DNA of 11,635 bases from Actinobacteria bacterium UBA4719 (lineage in GTDB: Bacteria; Actinomycetota; Actinomycetes; Actinomycetales; Dermatophilaceae). Under the pieces are notes generated by a model. That model did no database searches. It was given only the letters and a program-made list of their open reading frames with translations, and was not told the origin of the DNA. Position 1 is the first letter of the stretch; each line of letters begins with the position of its first letter. The stretch is taken from contig DHJN01000042.1 of the NCBI GenBank assembly GCA_002404345.1, forward strand, positions 1 to 11,635, written 5' to 3'. A program made the translations under genes and the position numbers. Of this stretch, positions 1-7,285 are shown piece by piece.

Positions 1-154
1 GGCGACTTTGCCGGGGCCCTGGCTACTGCCCACACCGATACTCGGACCACGCGTTGGCGCATGGACCCATCATGGCTTCTGCAAAGGTCGATCTTGGAGG
101 ATCAGGGGTTTTTGTGTCGAGGATGACTTCTCTTCCTTGCGTTTCACCGAAAGG
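1..154. other. Upstream flank, no supported gene
   Basis: No coding region can be supported here. The reading frame of the following lipoprotein stays open back to a TTG at position 8, but that extension carries no recognisable domain and would bury the signal peptide 80 residues inside the protein. The composition is visibly less GC-rich than the genes, with T-rich runs around 108-115 and 129-170, as expected of an intergenic region. A small GATC-TTGGAG-GATC stem followed by a T run lies near 90-115, but it is too weak to call a terminator. Confidence 0.4.
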
Positions 155-176
155 TTTTGCCGTCCTTTTGCCGTTT
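155..176 (+). repeat. 11-bp tandem direct repeat upstream of the lipoprotein-ABC operon
   Basis: Two adjacent 11-bp units, TTTTGCCGTCC and TTTTGCCGTTT, match at 9 of 11 positions. A head-to-tail repeat with an 11-bp period (about one helical turn) is the usual operator layout for OmpR/PhoB-family response regulators, and such a regulator is encoded at 4989-5729. The repeat lies just upstream of the candidate -35/-10 region at 184-210, where an activator would be expected. The spacing is read directly; the link to that regulator is inference. Confidence 0.4.
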
Positions 177-183
177 GGGGTCC

Positions 184-210
184 TTCGGCTAACCGTCGGT
201 TTCCTAGCGT
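184..210 (+). promoter_or_regulatory. Candidate promoter with palindrome for the lipoprotein-ABC operon
   Basis: TAGCGT at 205-210 fits the actinobacterial -10 consensus TANNNT. A poor -35 (TTCGGC, 184-189) sits 15 bp upstream. The perfect palindrome AACCG-T-CGGTT at 191-201 lies between the two boxes, a typical repressor operator position. Transcription would start near 217, giving a leader of about 30 nt that includes the GGAGG ribosome binding site at 239-243. The weak -35 would suit an activator-dependent promoter. Confidence 0.35.
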
Positions 211-247
211 TGTCAGTGTTGTTGTTGGCAGCCGAGCTGGAGGAATC

Positions 248-871
248 ATGACCGCACGATCGACCCTGACCATGGTTGGAGCTATCGCCGCGACTGCCAT
301 TTTGGCAGGCTGTTCGGGCACACCAGGGCCAGCGACCAGCTCGACCGGCACCTCACCGGCGGTGGTGGCTGCCGGCCAGCCGGCTCCCAGGGCGACCGAG
401 GTGAACCCGCCGGGCGATATCCCCGATACCCAGTCCTACGTGATTTTCAGCCCTGCCGGTGGCGGGTACTCGGTGAAGACTCCGGAGGGATGGTCTCGGA
501 CATCCACCGGGACGACGACGTCCTTCACCGACAAGCTGAACCGTATCCAGGTGTCGGCCGCAGCCGCGGCGACCCAACCCGATGTCGCTTCGGTCACAAA
601 GACCGACGTTCCGCTGGTGAAGGCCACGGTCGCCAAGTTCGCCATGGGGAAGGTGTCCACCGTGGTCCGCCGCGGAGGCAGCGCGATTCTGCTGACCTAC
701 CAAGGCGATTCGGCGCCCGACCAGGTGACCGGCAAAGTGGTCCGCGACGCCTTCGAGCGCTACACGTTTTACCGGGCGGGCAAGAGGGTTGACCTGACCC
801 TTTCTGGCCCGACCAACGCCGACAACGTCGATCCGTGGCGGATCGTGTCTGACTCGCTGCGGTGGAACTGA
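248..871 (+). CDS. Secreted lipoprotein, PsbP/LpqN-like, of ABC operon
   Basis: A 207-residue lipoprotein. The start at ATG 248 is chosen because GGAGG (239-243) precedes it by four bases and because it gives a normal signal peptide: a short Arg-containing N-terminus, a hydrophobic stretch (residues 8-19) and a lipobox LAGC with the modified cysteine at residue 22. A Ser/Thr/Pro-rich linker follows to about residue 60. The remaining domain (about 65-207, with motifs such as GGGYSVKTPEGW and a C-terminal YTFYRAGKRVDLTLSG) resembles the PsbP/Mog1/LpqN fold seen in many actinobacterial lipoproteins; this is a resemblance in pattern, not a verified match. The stop overlaps the next start (TGATG), so it is coupled to the two ATPases and the permease. 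It is probably an extracytoplasmic partner or sensor of that transporter. Substrate unknown. Confidence 0.8.
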   Translation: MTARSTLTMVGAIAATAILAGCSGTPGPATSSTGTSPAVVAAGQPAPRATEVNPPGDIPDTQSYVIFSPAGGGYSVKTPEGWSRTSTGTTTSFTDKLNRIQVSAAAAATQPDVASVTKTDVPLVKATVAKFAMGKVSTVVRRGGSAILLTYQGDSAPDQVTGKVVRDAFERYTFYRAGKRVDLTLSGPTNADNVDPWRIVSDSLRWN

Positions 872-1539
872 TGGCCGCGCCGGCGCTGCAGGCCCGCGAT
901 CTGTACCGGTTCTTCCGGACCGGCGAGGACGAGACCCTGGCCCTGCGGGGCGTGTCGCTGACCGTGGAGCGCGGGGAGACCGTTGCTGTTGTCGGCCCGT
1001 CGGGGTCGGGCAAGTCGACCCTGTTGTCGTGCCTGGCTGGGCTGGACGAGCCGGCTGGCGGCACCGTCACGGTCGGTGGTGAGCGGGTCAGCCACCGCCC
1101 CGAGGCCGATCGGGCGCGTATCCGGGCGCGGCGCATCGGAATCCTCATGCAGTCCCGAAACCTGTTGCCCCACCTGGATGTCCGGGCGAACATCCGCCTC
1201 GCCCAGCTGGCCAGCGACCAGGACGACCGGCGGTACAACCCCGACGAGCTTCTCGAGCAGGTCGGGCTCAGCGGGCGCGGGCGGGCGGTGCCCCAGGAGC
1301 TGTCCGGGGGTGAGCTGGCACGTGCTGGTCTGGCCGTGGCTCTGGCCAACGACCCGGACATCGTCCTGGCTGACGAGCCCACCGGTGAGCTCGACGGGCA
1401 GAGCGAGCAGCAGATCCTGACGTTGTTGCGAGAACGCGTCGCCGATGGCGCGGGCCTGCTCGTGGTGACCCACAGCCCCGAGGTGGTCCGCATCGCGGGC
1501 CGCGTCATCTCCCTTCAAGACGGAGCCGTGCTCTCATGA
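871..1539 (+). CDS. ABC transporter ATPase, MacB/LolD type (first of two)
   Basis: A 222-residue ATP-binding protein of the LolD/MacB group, which powers FtsX-type permeases in export or mechanotransmission rather than import. Walker A is GPSGSGKST (residues 42-50), the Q-loop Gln is 94 (ILMQSRNLLP), the signature is LSGGE (144-148), Walker B is IVLADE (164-169) and the H-loop His is 201. All catalytic elements are intact. The sequence after the signature (LARAGLAVAL) departs from the usual QQRVAIARAL. ATG 871 is preferred over GTG 862: its A is the last base of the lipoprotein stop, and GGTGG (861-865) lies five bases upstream. The gene ends in an ATGA overlap with a second, clearly different ATPase, so the two probably form a heterodimer under the single permease. 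Confidence 0.93.
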   Translation: MAAPALQARDLYRFFRTGEDETLALRGVSLTVERGETVAVVGPSGSGKSTLLSCLAGLDEPAGGTVTVGGERVSHRPEADRARIRARRIGILMQSRNLLPHLDVRANIRLAQLASDQDDRRYNPDELLEQVGLSGRGRAVPQELSGGELARAGLAVALANDPDIVLADEPTGELDGQSEQQILTLLRERVADGAGLLVVTHSPEVVRIAGRVISLQDGAVLS

Positions 1540-2255
1540 CCGCTCAGCTGAACCCCGACAACGCTCTGATGAGCCCCGACGGTGATCTGGTCGTCTGCAC
1601 CGATGCGTCCCGTACGTTTGGTTCGGGCCCATCCGCGGTGGTCGCAGTGCAAGGCACCACCGCCAAGGTGAGTCCCGGAGCCCGGATCGCGATCGCCGGG
1701 CCGTCGGGGTCGGGCAAGTCCACGCTCCTGCACCTGATGGCGGGCCTTGAGGTCCCCACTCGCGGACAGGTCACCTGGCCCAGCTTCTCCACCGACGCCG
1801 CTGACCGCGCCCAGGACATCGGGGTCGTCTTTCAGAGCCCGAGTCTGGTGCCGGCCCTGGACGTCGCCGAGAACACTGGTCTGCCCCTGATCCTGGCGGG
1901 GGTCGGCGAGCAGGAATGCCGCGACCGGGTCGCCGAAGCCCTCGAGCTGGTCGGGGTCAGCGATCTGGCCGCCAAGCTGCCCGAGGAGCTCTCCGGAGGC
2001 CAGGCCCAACGGGTCGCTGTTGCCCGGGTGCTCGCCCTGAGGCCACGGCTGGTCCTGGCGGACGAGCCGACCGGCCAGCTCGACCACGCAACGGGCCAGC
2101 ACCTCATCGATGTCCTCATGGCCACCACCACTCAGATCGGTGCCGCACTGGTGGTCACCACCCACGACCGGACCGTTCTGGAACGCCTCGACACCCACTG
2201 GTGGATGCACGAGGGCCAGCTACGCACCGCGACCACCCAAGGAGCCTCTGCATGA
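1536..2255 (+). CDS. ABC transporter ATPase, MacB/LolD type (second of two)
   Basis: A 239-residue ATPase of the same family as its upstream neighbour but well diverged from it. It has an N-terminal extension of about 15 residues and a short acidic or small-residue linker after the Walker A region. Walker A is GPSGSGKST (55-63), the Q-loop Gln is 100 (VVFQSPSLVP), the signature is LSGGQAQR (152-159), Walker B is LVLADE (172-177) and the H-loop His is 210 (VTTHDR). All are intact, so neither ATPase is an obvious degenerate partner. The start at ATG 1536 overlaps the preceding stop by four bases (ATGA); a second ATG at 1569 has no ribosome binding site. The gene ends in another ATGA overlap with the permease. 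The coupling and tight order argue for one complex with equal amounts of each subunit. Confidence 0.93.
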   Translation: MTAQLNPDNALMSPDGDLVVCTDASRTFGSGPSAVVAVQGTTAKVSPGARIAIAGPSGSGKSTLLHLMAGLEVPTRGQVTWPSFSTDAADRAQDIGVVFQSPSLVPALDVAENTGLPLILAGVGEQECRDRVAEALELVGVSDLAAKLPEELSGGQAQRVAVARVLALRPRLVLADEPTGQLDHATGQHLIDVLMATTTQIGAALVVTTHDRTVLERLDTHWWMHEGQLRTATTQGASA

Positions 2256-4912
2256 CAATCACCTGGCTGGGTGGCCTGCTTCGGCGGCGCACCGGACGCC
2301 TGCTGGCCACGGCTGTCGGCATCTCCCTGGCGGTGGCACTGATCGCCGCCCTGGGTACATTCCTGACGACCTCGAAGGCGACCATGACCGCCCGGGCGGT
2401 GCGCTCGGTGGCGGTCGACTGGCAGGTCCAGGTCCAGCCTGGCGCGAACCCGACCGCGGTGCGGGACGCGGTCACCAGGACATCCGGCGTCACCGCGACC
2501 GAATCCGTGTCGACGACACAGACCACGGGCTTGTCGGCCACCGCCGGAGGCACCACCCAGACCACCGGGCCCGGCCTGGTTCTGGGCCTGACTCCGACGT
2601 ACCGCCACACGTTCCCCGGTGAGATCCGCCAGCTCAGCGGATCACCCACCGGGGTCCTTCTGGCCCAGCAGACCGCTGCGAACCTGCACGTCCGCCCCGG
2701 CGACAGAGTCAGCATCGGTCGGGCCGGCGCGGCCCCGGCCGTGGTCACCGTCGCGGGCGTCGTGGACCTGCCACAGGCGGACTCCCTGTTCCAGAAGGTC
2801 GGCGCACCACCTCAGTCCCAGCCCTCGGCGCCCCCGGACAATGTGATCCTGCTACCTCAGGCCACCTTCAACACCGTCATGGGCAACCGATCGTCTGCTG
2901 CGACCCCGGCCCCGACCACCCAGATCCACGTCGCCCGCGGAGCCCCGCTGTCGAACGACCCGGCCGCCGCCTACGAGTCGGTGACCGGAGCCGCCCACAA
3001 CCTCGAAGCCCACCTCGCCGGGCAGGCTGTGGTCGGCAACAACCTCGGAGCGGCTTTGCAGGGCGCTCGCAGCGACGCGATCTACGCCCAGATGCTGTTC
3101 CTGTTCCTGGGTCTGCCCGGCGCGATCTTGGCCGCACTGCTCACCGCAGCCCTGGCCAGCGCCGGCGCAGACCGCCGACGCGCCGAACAGGCACTCCTGC
3201 GGACCCGTGGCCTGGCGCCACGCAAGGTCGCCCGGCTGGCCGTGGTCGAAGCCCTCCTGGTCGGTACGACCGGCGGGATCCTGGGCCTGGGAATCGGCGC
3301 TGCCGCAGGTCGCCTCGCTTTCGGACCCTCACCCGCTGGCAGCAGCCTCTCCACGTCCCTCGTCTGGGCCGCCATAGCGTTCATCGCCGGGCTCGCCATT
3401 GCGACGCTGACGGTCCTGGTCCCGGCGCTACGAGACCTCCGAGGCCGCACTGTCGCCGACGCCAGGCACGCAGTCGGTCGATCACGCACGCCCTTGTGGA
3501 TGAAGGGCGGAGTCGACTTTATCCTGATCGCCGGTGCGCTCCTGGTGTTCTGGGCCTCCAGCGCCAACAACTACTCCCTGGTCCTGGCCCCCGAGGGCGT
3601 GGCCACGATCTCGGTGTCCTACTGGGCGTTCCTAGGCCCGGCACTGCTGTGGCTCGGGGCCGCGATGCTGCTGTGGCGGATCGCCAACTTGGCACTTCAC
3701 CATGGTCGTCGCCCGCTCGCCCGGTTTATCCGGCCGCTGACCGGCCGTCTCGCCCCAAGCGGCGCAGCGAGCATGTCCAGGCAACGCCGGCCCCTGGCCC
3801 GCGCCACCGTCCTGCTCGCGCTGGCCATCTCCTTCGCAGCCTCGACCGCAACCTTCAACGCGACATACCAGCAACAGGCAGAGGCCGACGCGCAGCTGAG
3901 CAACGGCGCCGACGTGACGGTCACCGAGCCCCCCGGCCTGCGAGTCCCACCCGCGGCCGCAGCCGGGATGCAGACCGTTGCCGGGGTCCGTCACGTAGAG
4001 CCGATTCAGCACCGGTTCGCCTATGTCGGAGCCGACCTGCAGGATCTGTACGGCGTGCGACCTGCGAGCATCACCAGCGCGACCGCGCTTCAGAATGCCT
4101 ATTTCGCTGGCGGCACCGCAAAGACACTGATGGCCAGGCTGAAGGCCCAACCGGACGCCATTCTGGTCAGCGACGAGACCGTCAAGGACTTCCAGCTCGC
4201 CCCCGGCGACCTGCTCAACCTCAGGCTCCAGGACAGCCGGACCAAGAAGCTACAAACCGTCCCGTTCCACTACGCCGGGATCGTCAAAGAGTTCCCGACC
4301 GCCCCCAAGGACAGCTTCTTCGTCGCCAACGCCGACTACATCACCAAAGCCACCGGCTCGAACGCGGTCGGCGCGTTCCTGGTCGACACCGGCGGCACCA
4401 ACCAGAACGCCGTCGCAGCCAATCTTCAGCAGCAACTCGGCGCCGCGGCCACGATCACGAACGTGACCCAGGCCCGCTCCCAGGTCGGGTCAAGCCTGAC
4501 CTCGGTCAACCTCGCCGGCCTGACCCGACTCGAACTGGTATTCGCCGTCCTGCTGGCCGCCAGCGCCGGCGGCATCGTCCTGGCAGTCGGGCTCGCCGAA
4601 CGCAGGCGCAGCCTCGCGATCCTCTCGGTGCTCGGGGCCCGACGACGCCAGCTGCGCGGGCTGGCCCTCAGCGAAGGACTCCTGATCACCATCGGTGGCC
4701 TCATCGGCGGAGGCCTGATCGCGTGGGGTCTATCCCAGATGCTGGTTAAGGTCCTGACCGGCGTCTTCGACCCTCCACCATCGGTTATCGCGATCCCATG
4801 GGGCTACCTGACTGTCACCGTGCTAGCGGTCGTAGGTGCCCTGGGAACCGCGGCGATGGTGAGCGCCCGAGCCTCAACCCGCCCAGCAGTCGAAGAACTA
4901 CGGGACCTTTGA
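2252..4912 (+). CDS. Tandem-FtsX ABC permease (MacB-like)
   Basis: An 886-residue membrane protein and the only permease of this ABC system. TM1 is at about residues 16-38, after an Arg-rich cytoplasmic start (LLRRRTGRLL). It is followed by an extracytoplasmic domain of about 230 residues and a first FtsX block of three helices (about 275-395). Two middle helices follow (about 420-490), then a second pre-domain helix (about 516-535), a second extracytoplasmic domain (about 540-750) and a final FtsX block (about 755-880). The LAERRRSLAILSVLGARRRQLR loop is typical of FtsX coupling helices. This is the duplicated layout of long MacB/LolC-like permeases, with two halves in one chain. ATG 2252 is chosen for its ATGA overlap and GGAG at 2241-2244. 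The gene lies 76 bp before the regulator. It probably exports or extracts a lipophilic or peptide substrate, or senses antimicrobial peptides as BceAB-type systems do; the substrate is not readable. Confidence 0.9.
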   Translation: MTITWLGGLLRRRTGRLLATAVGISLAVALIAALGTFLTTSKATMTARAVRSVAVDWQVQVQPGANPTAVRDAVTRTSGVTATESVSTTQTTGLSATAGGTTQTTGPGLVLGLTPTYRHTFPGEIRQLSGSPTGVLLAQQTAANLHVRPGDRVSIGRAGAAPAVVTVAGVVDLPQADSLFQKVGAPPQSQPSAPPDNVILLPQATFNTVMGNRSSAATPAPTTQIHVARGAPLSNDPAAAYESVTGAAHNLEAHLAGQAVVGNNLGAALQGARSDAIYAQMLFLFLGLPGAILAALLTAALASAGADRRRAEQALLRTRGLAPRKVARLAVVEALLVGTTGGILGLGIGAAAGRLAFGPSPAGSSLSTSLVWAAIAFIAGLAIATLTVLVPALRDLRGRTVADARHAVGRSRTPLWMKGGVDFILIAGALLVFWASSANNYSLVLAPEGVATISVSYWAFLGPALLWLGAAMLLWRIANLALHHGRRPLARFIRPLTGRLAPSGAASMSRQRRPLARATVLLALAISFAASTATFNATYQQQAEADAQLSNGADVTVTEPPGLRVPPAAAAGMQTVAGVRHVEPIQHRFAYVGADLQDLYGVRPASITSATALQNAYFAGGTAKTLMARLKAQPDAILVSDETVKDFQLAPGDLLNLRLQDSRTKKLQTVPFHYAGIVKEFPTAPKDSFFVANADYITKATGSNAVGAFLVDTGGTNQNAVAANLQQQLGAAATITNVTQARSQVGSSLTSVNLAGLTRLELVFAVLLAASAGGIVLAVGLAERRRSLAILSVLGARRRQLRGLALSEGLLITIGGLIGGGLIAWGLSQMLVKVLTGVFDPPPSVIAIPWGYLTVTVLAVVGALGTAAMVSARASTRPAVEELRDL

Positions 4913-4975
4913 CAGGGCGGCTGGCGACATGGACGAAGCCTGCGACACGGTCACAACCCGCGCCACTGTCGTGGC

Positions 4976-4981
4976 TACGAT
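4976..4981 (+). promoter_or_regulatory. -10 box of a probable leaderless promoter for the response regulator
   Basis: TACGAT matches the actinobacterial -10 consensus TANNNT exactly. Seven bases separate it from the ATG at 4989, so transcription would begin at or next to the A of the start codon. No good -35 is seen. This would give the regulator its own promoter, separate from the ABC operon, and explains why no Shine-Dalgarno sequence precedes 4989. A TTGACA at 4909-4914 spans the permease stop but has no matching -10. Confidence 0.5.
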
Positions 4982-4988
4982 CTGGTCC

Positions 4989-5729
4989 ATGAACCGAACA
5001 CTAGCCGCGAACAGGGTCCAGGTACTGGTGATCGAGGACGATGAGACCATCGGCCGACACCTCGAGGCCGGGTTGTTGAGCGGCGGCTACGGCACGTACT
5101 GGAGTCGAACAGGCGGATCCGGACTGATCCGGGCACGTGAGTCGGCCCCGGACGTCGTCCTGCTCGACCTTGGCCTTCCGGACATCGACGGCGTTGAAGT
5201 GGCTCGCACTCTCCGCGCCGAGCAACCCGATCTCCTTATCATCATCTTGACCGCACGCAGCGAAGAGATCGACGTCATTGTGGGTTTGGACGCCGGCGCC
5301 GACGACTACCTGGTCAAGCCGTTCAACCTGACAGTTCTTCTGGCACGGCTGCGCGCACACCTGCGCCGACGACCAGATTCGGCCACGGACACTGAACCGA
5401 TCCGCATGGGCTACCTCGTCGTTGACCCAGCCGCACGACGGTGCCTGCTACGCGACCGCGAGATCGACCTGCGACCAAAGGAGTTCGAGCTCCTCCTGAC
5501 GCTGGCCCGCCACCCAGGAGCAGCCGTCACACGTGAAGACCTCATGGCCCAGGTATGGGACGAGAACTGGTTCGGCTCAACCAAAACCCTCGATGTGACC
5601 ATGGCGGCACTGCGGCGAAGACTGGCCGAAGCGGCATCCCCGATCGAGGGATTGGGGACGTCGCACATGCCCACCATCACGACGTTGCGCGGTCACGGCT
5701 ACCGACTTGATCTATCCCCAAGACCATAG
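4989..5729 (+). CDS. OmpR/PhoB-family response regulator, no adjacent kinase
   Basis: A 246-residue two-component response regulator. The receiver domain is residues 10-128, with the acidic pocket D17/D18, phospho-acceptor D60 (LLDLGLPD), switch Thr 88 and Lys 110 (LVKP), all intact. A winged-helix DNA-binding domain covers about 138-242, with the recognition helix around TLDVTMAALRRRL and the usual RGHGYRL end. The frame also opens at ATG 4929 (20 more residues), but 4989 is preferred: the receiver begins just after it and a TANNNT box lies seven bases upstream, suggesting a leaderless start. No histidine kinase lies beside it; the next gene points the other way and is an unrelated membrane enzyme. 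It may be served by a distant kinase or be an orphan. Position suggests control of the ABC operon and perhaps the envelope genes that follow. Confidence 0.9.
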   Translation: MNRTLAANRVQVLVIEDDETIGRHLEAGLLSGGYGTYWSRTGGSGLIRARESAPDVVLLDLGLPDIDGVEVARTLRAEQPDLLIIILTARSEEIDVIVGLDAGADDYLVKPFNLTVLLARLRAHLRRRPDSATDTEPIRMGYLVVDPAARRCLLRDREIDLRPKEFELLLTLARHPGAAVTREDLMAQVWDENWFGSTKTLDVTMAALRRRLAEAASPIEGLGTSHMPTITTLRGHGYRLDLSPRP

Positions 5730-5748
5730 GTTGCGTGCCCGGCACCCC

Positions 5749-5774
5749 AGAGCGAGCGGCCACAGCAACGCTCT
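5749..5774. terminator. Possible bidirectional terminator between convergent genes
   Basis: AGAGCG (5749-5754) and CGCTCT (5769-5774) form an inverted repeat with a 14-nt loop in the 47-bp gap between the convergent regulator and DedA-PAP2 genes. The right-hand arm is followed by a short T-containing stretch on the plus strand (TCTTCAT). The stem is short and has no clear T run, so the evidence is mainly position. Confidence 0.3.
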
Positions 5775-5776
5775 CT

Positions 5777-7222
5777 TCATAGCCCTAGATCCGCTGTTGA
5801 TTTGGAAGCAACGCCGACCAGGTCTCCTGGGCGGGCCTGGCTGTCGGCTAGCGGAATGTGGCCACGACGGTTCCGATTCACATAGTGCCGCACCGCAAGG
5901 ACCAGAATCAGCCACATGCCGCCGAGCAGCCAGGCGGCGAGCACATCGGTGAGCCAGTGGACTCCAAGGTACAGGCGGCTGAGCCCGATCAGCGCGACGG
6001 TGAGTGCTGTGAAAGCGCTCGCCCAGACCCGGCGAGCCCAACTGCGGGTCGACTGAACTGTCAAGAATGCCAGGACGCCCAGGATGGCCATCGCATTCAG
6101 TGAGTGGCCCGAAGGGAAGGAAAAGCCGCCCTCGCCGGCCAACGCGAACTGTGTGGCGGGCCGGGCTCGACCCACGAGGTACTTTCCTGCCAGCGTGATG
6201 GTCGCTGATCCGGCCGCGGTTGCGGCGACGAAAACCACCGGTTCCCAACTCCGCGTGCGCCAACGCAGCAGACCCGCTCCAGCAAGAGCCAGCACGGGCA
6301 GTAGAATCGGCCCGCCGATGGTGGTTATCGCCTGCATCGCTACGGTCACCTCACCGTCGCGGTGAGCGGCAAGCCAGGCGAGAACCGGACGATCCAGCGA
6401 TGCGACCCCGCCACCGTCCAGGACGTTGTCGAACAGCTGCGCGAACGCAAGTGTCAGCCCTGTCACCGTCGCCAGCGCCGCAGCCAAGCCGGCGCTCAAG
6501 GCAGGGATTTTCATACTGCGGGTCGATATCCATTCGATCACCGAGCCCGTGGCACGGACGGTCACTCGCACCGGGGCTGTGCGTGTCAGGCGTCCTGTCA
6601 GCGCCAGCACGCCGTCGCGGTGACCGGCGACGTAGCGAGTAGCGGCCGCCCCGACAGCCACGGCAACGACGACGCCGAGCAGCAGGAGGCTGGCCCGACC
6701 CAGATACATCTCCACGCGCTTGAATGAGGCTCCAGCGAAGTATCCCAGCAGCACGACTGTGACCGACCAGATGGTGCCGCCAGCGAGGTTGTACACCAGG
6801 AACCGCCGGTAAGGCATCCGGACCATCCCTGCCACGGCGGGCACAAGCGCCCGGAGCAGACCTACCCAGCGGCCGAGAAAGACTGCCGACCCGCCACGCC
6901 TGGAGACGTAGGCCTCAGCCCGCGCCCAGCGCTGGTCGCCGATCATTCGACCAAGCCGGCCGGCCTTCAAGGCCGGACCGAAGCGGCGCCCAACTTCATA
7001 CCCGACAGAGTCACCCGCGATCGCCGCGACGACCGCAACAGCCAAGAGGACGGGAAGACTCATCCGACCCTGGCTGGCCAGAACCCCGCCGAGCAACAGG
7101 GCAGTCTCACCAGGCAGGACAAGGCCGATGAAAAGGGCCGCCTCCGTGAAGGCCAAAGTTCCGACCAGGGCGTATGCCAAGACCCCAGACAACGACATGA
7201 TCGTGTTGAAAACGCTTGCCAC
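5777..7222 (-). CDS. DedA-PAP2 fusion, probable undecaprenyl phosphate recycling enzyme
   Basis: A 481-residue membrane protein with two fused families. Residues 10-190 are DedA/SNARE-associated: FIGLVLPGE (31-39), GDSVGYEVGRRFG (70-82) and the FLGRWVGLLRALVPAVAG block (116-133). Residues 235-445 are a PAP2 phosphatase with all three motifs: KX6RP (K347-P355), PSGH (370-373) and SRX5H with its Asp (S415, R416, H422, D426), so it should be active. Known relatives: DedA proteins such as UptA return undecaprenyl phosphate across the membrane, and PAP2 enzymes such as BcrC and PgpB dephosphorylate undecaprenyl pyrophosphate. A carrier-lipid recycling role is therefore likely; a phosphatidate or other lipid phosphatase role remains possible. 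GTG 7222 is preferred because GGGAG (7228-7232) lies five bases upstream. ATG 7285 (21 residues more) and ATG 7198 are alternatives with weak ribosome binding sites. Confidence 0.88.
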   Translation of the reverse strand: MASVFNTIMSLSGVLAYALVGTLAFTEAALFIGLVLPGETALLLGGVLASQGRMSLPVLLAVAVVAAIAGDSVGYEVGRRFGPALKAGRLGRMIGDQRWARAEAYVSRRGGSAVFLGRWVGLLRALVPAVAGMVRMPYRRFLVYNLAGGTIWSVTVVLLGYFAGASFKRVEMYLGRASLLLLGVVVAVAVGAAATRYVAGHRDGVLALTGRLTRTAPVRVTVRATGSVIEWISTRSMKIPALSAGLAAALATVTGLTLAFAQLFDNVLDGGGVASLDRPVLAWLAAHRDGEVTVAMQAITTIGGPILLPVLALAGAGLLRWRTRSWEPVVFVAATAAGSATITLAGKYLVGRARPATQFALAGEGGFSFPSGHSLNAMAILGVLAFLTVQSTRSWARRVWASAFTALTVALIGLSRLYLGVHWLTDVLAAWLLGGMWLILVLAVRHYVNRNRRGHIPLADSQARPGDLVGVASKSTADLGL

Positions 7223-7285
7223 GATTGCTCCCAGTTTTCGGTCAGGCGGCGGTCGGCGAACAGCGATCTCGAATGGCACCACCAT

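Noticed and set aside
8..247. 80-residue upstream extension of the lipoprotein frame
   Set aside because: It would hide a complete signal peptide and lipobox; GGAGG four bases before ATG 248 marks the start.
594..1518. Long minus-strand frames opposite the lipoprotein and first ATPase
   Set aside because: Shadow frames of real genes: Arg/Ser/Pro-rich, no domains, no ribosome binding sites.
997..1722. Twenty identical bases in the Walker A regions of the two ATPase genes
   Set aside because: The identity is confined to the Walker A coding stretch and follows from conserved protein sequence plus codon bias; it is not a mobile or recombination repeat.
3496..4749. Long open frame of 417 codons inside the permease gene, shifted by one
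   Set aside because: Arg/Pro-rich low-complexity product typical of a shadow frame in GC-rich DNA; the permease frame has the membrane domains and the coding signature.
4909..4914. Consensus TTGACA at the permease stop
   Set aside because: No TANNNT at the proper spacing; the -10 at 4976-4981 is too far away to pair with it.
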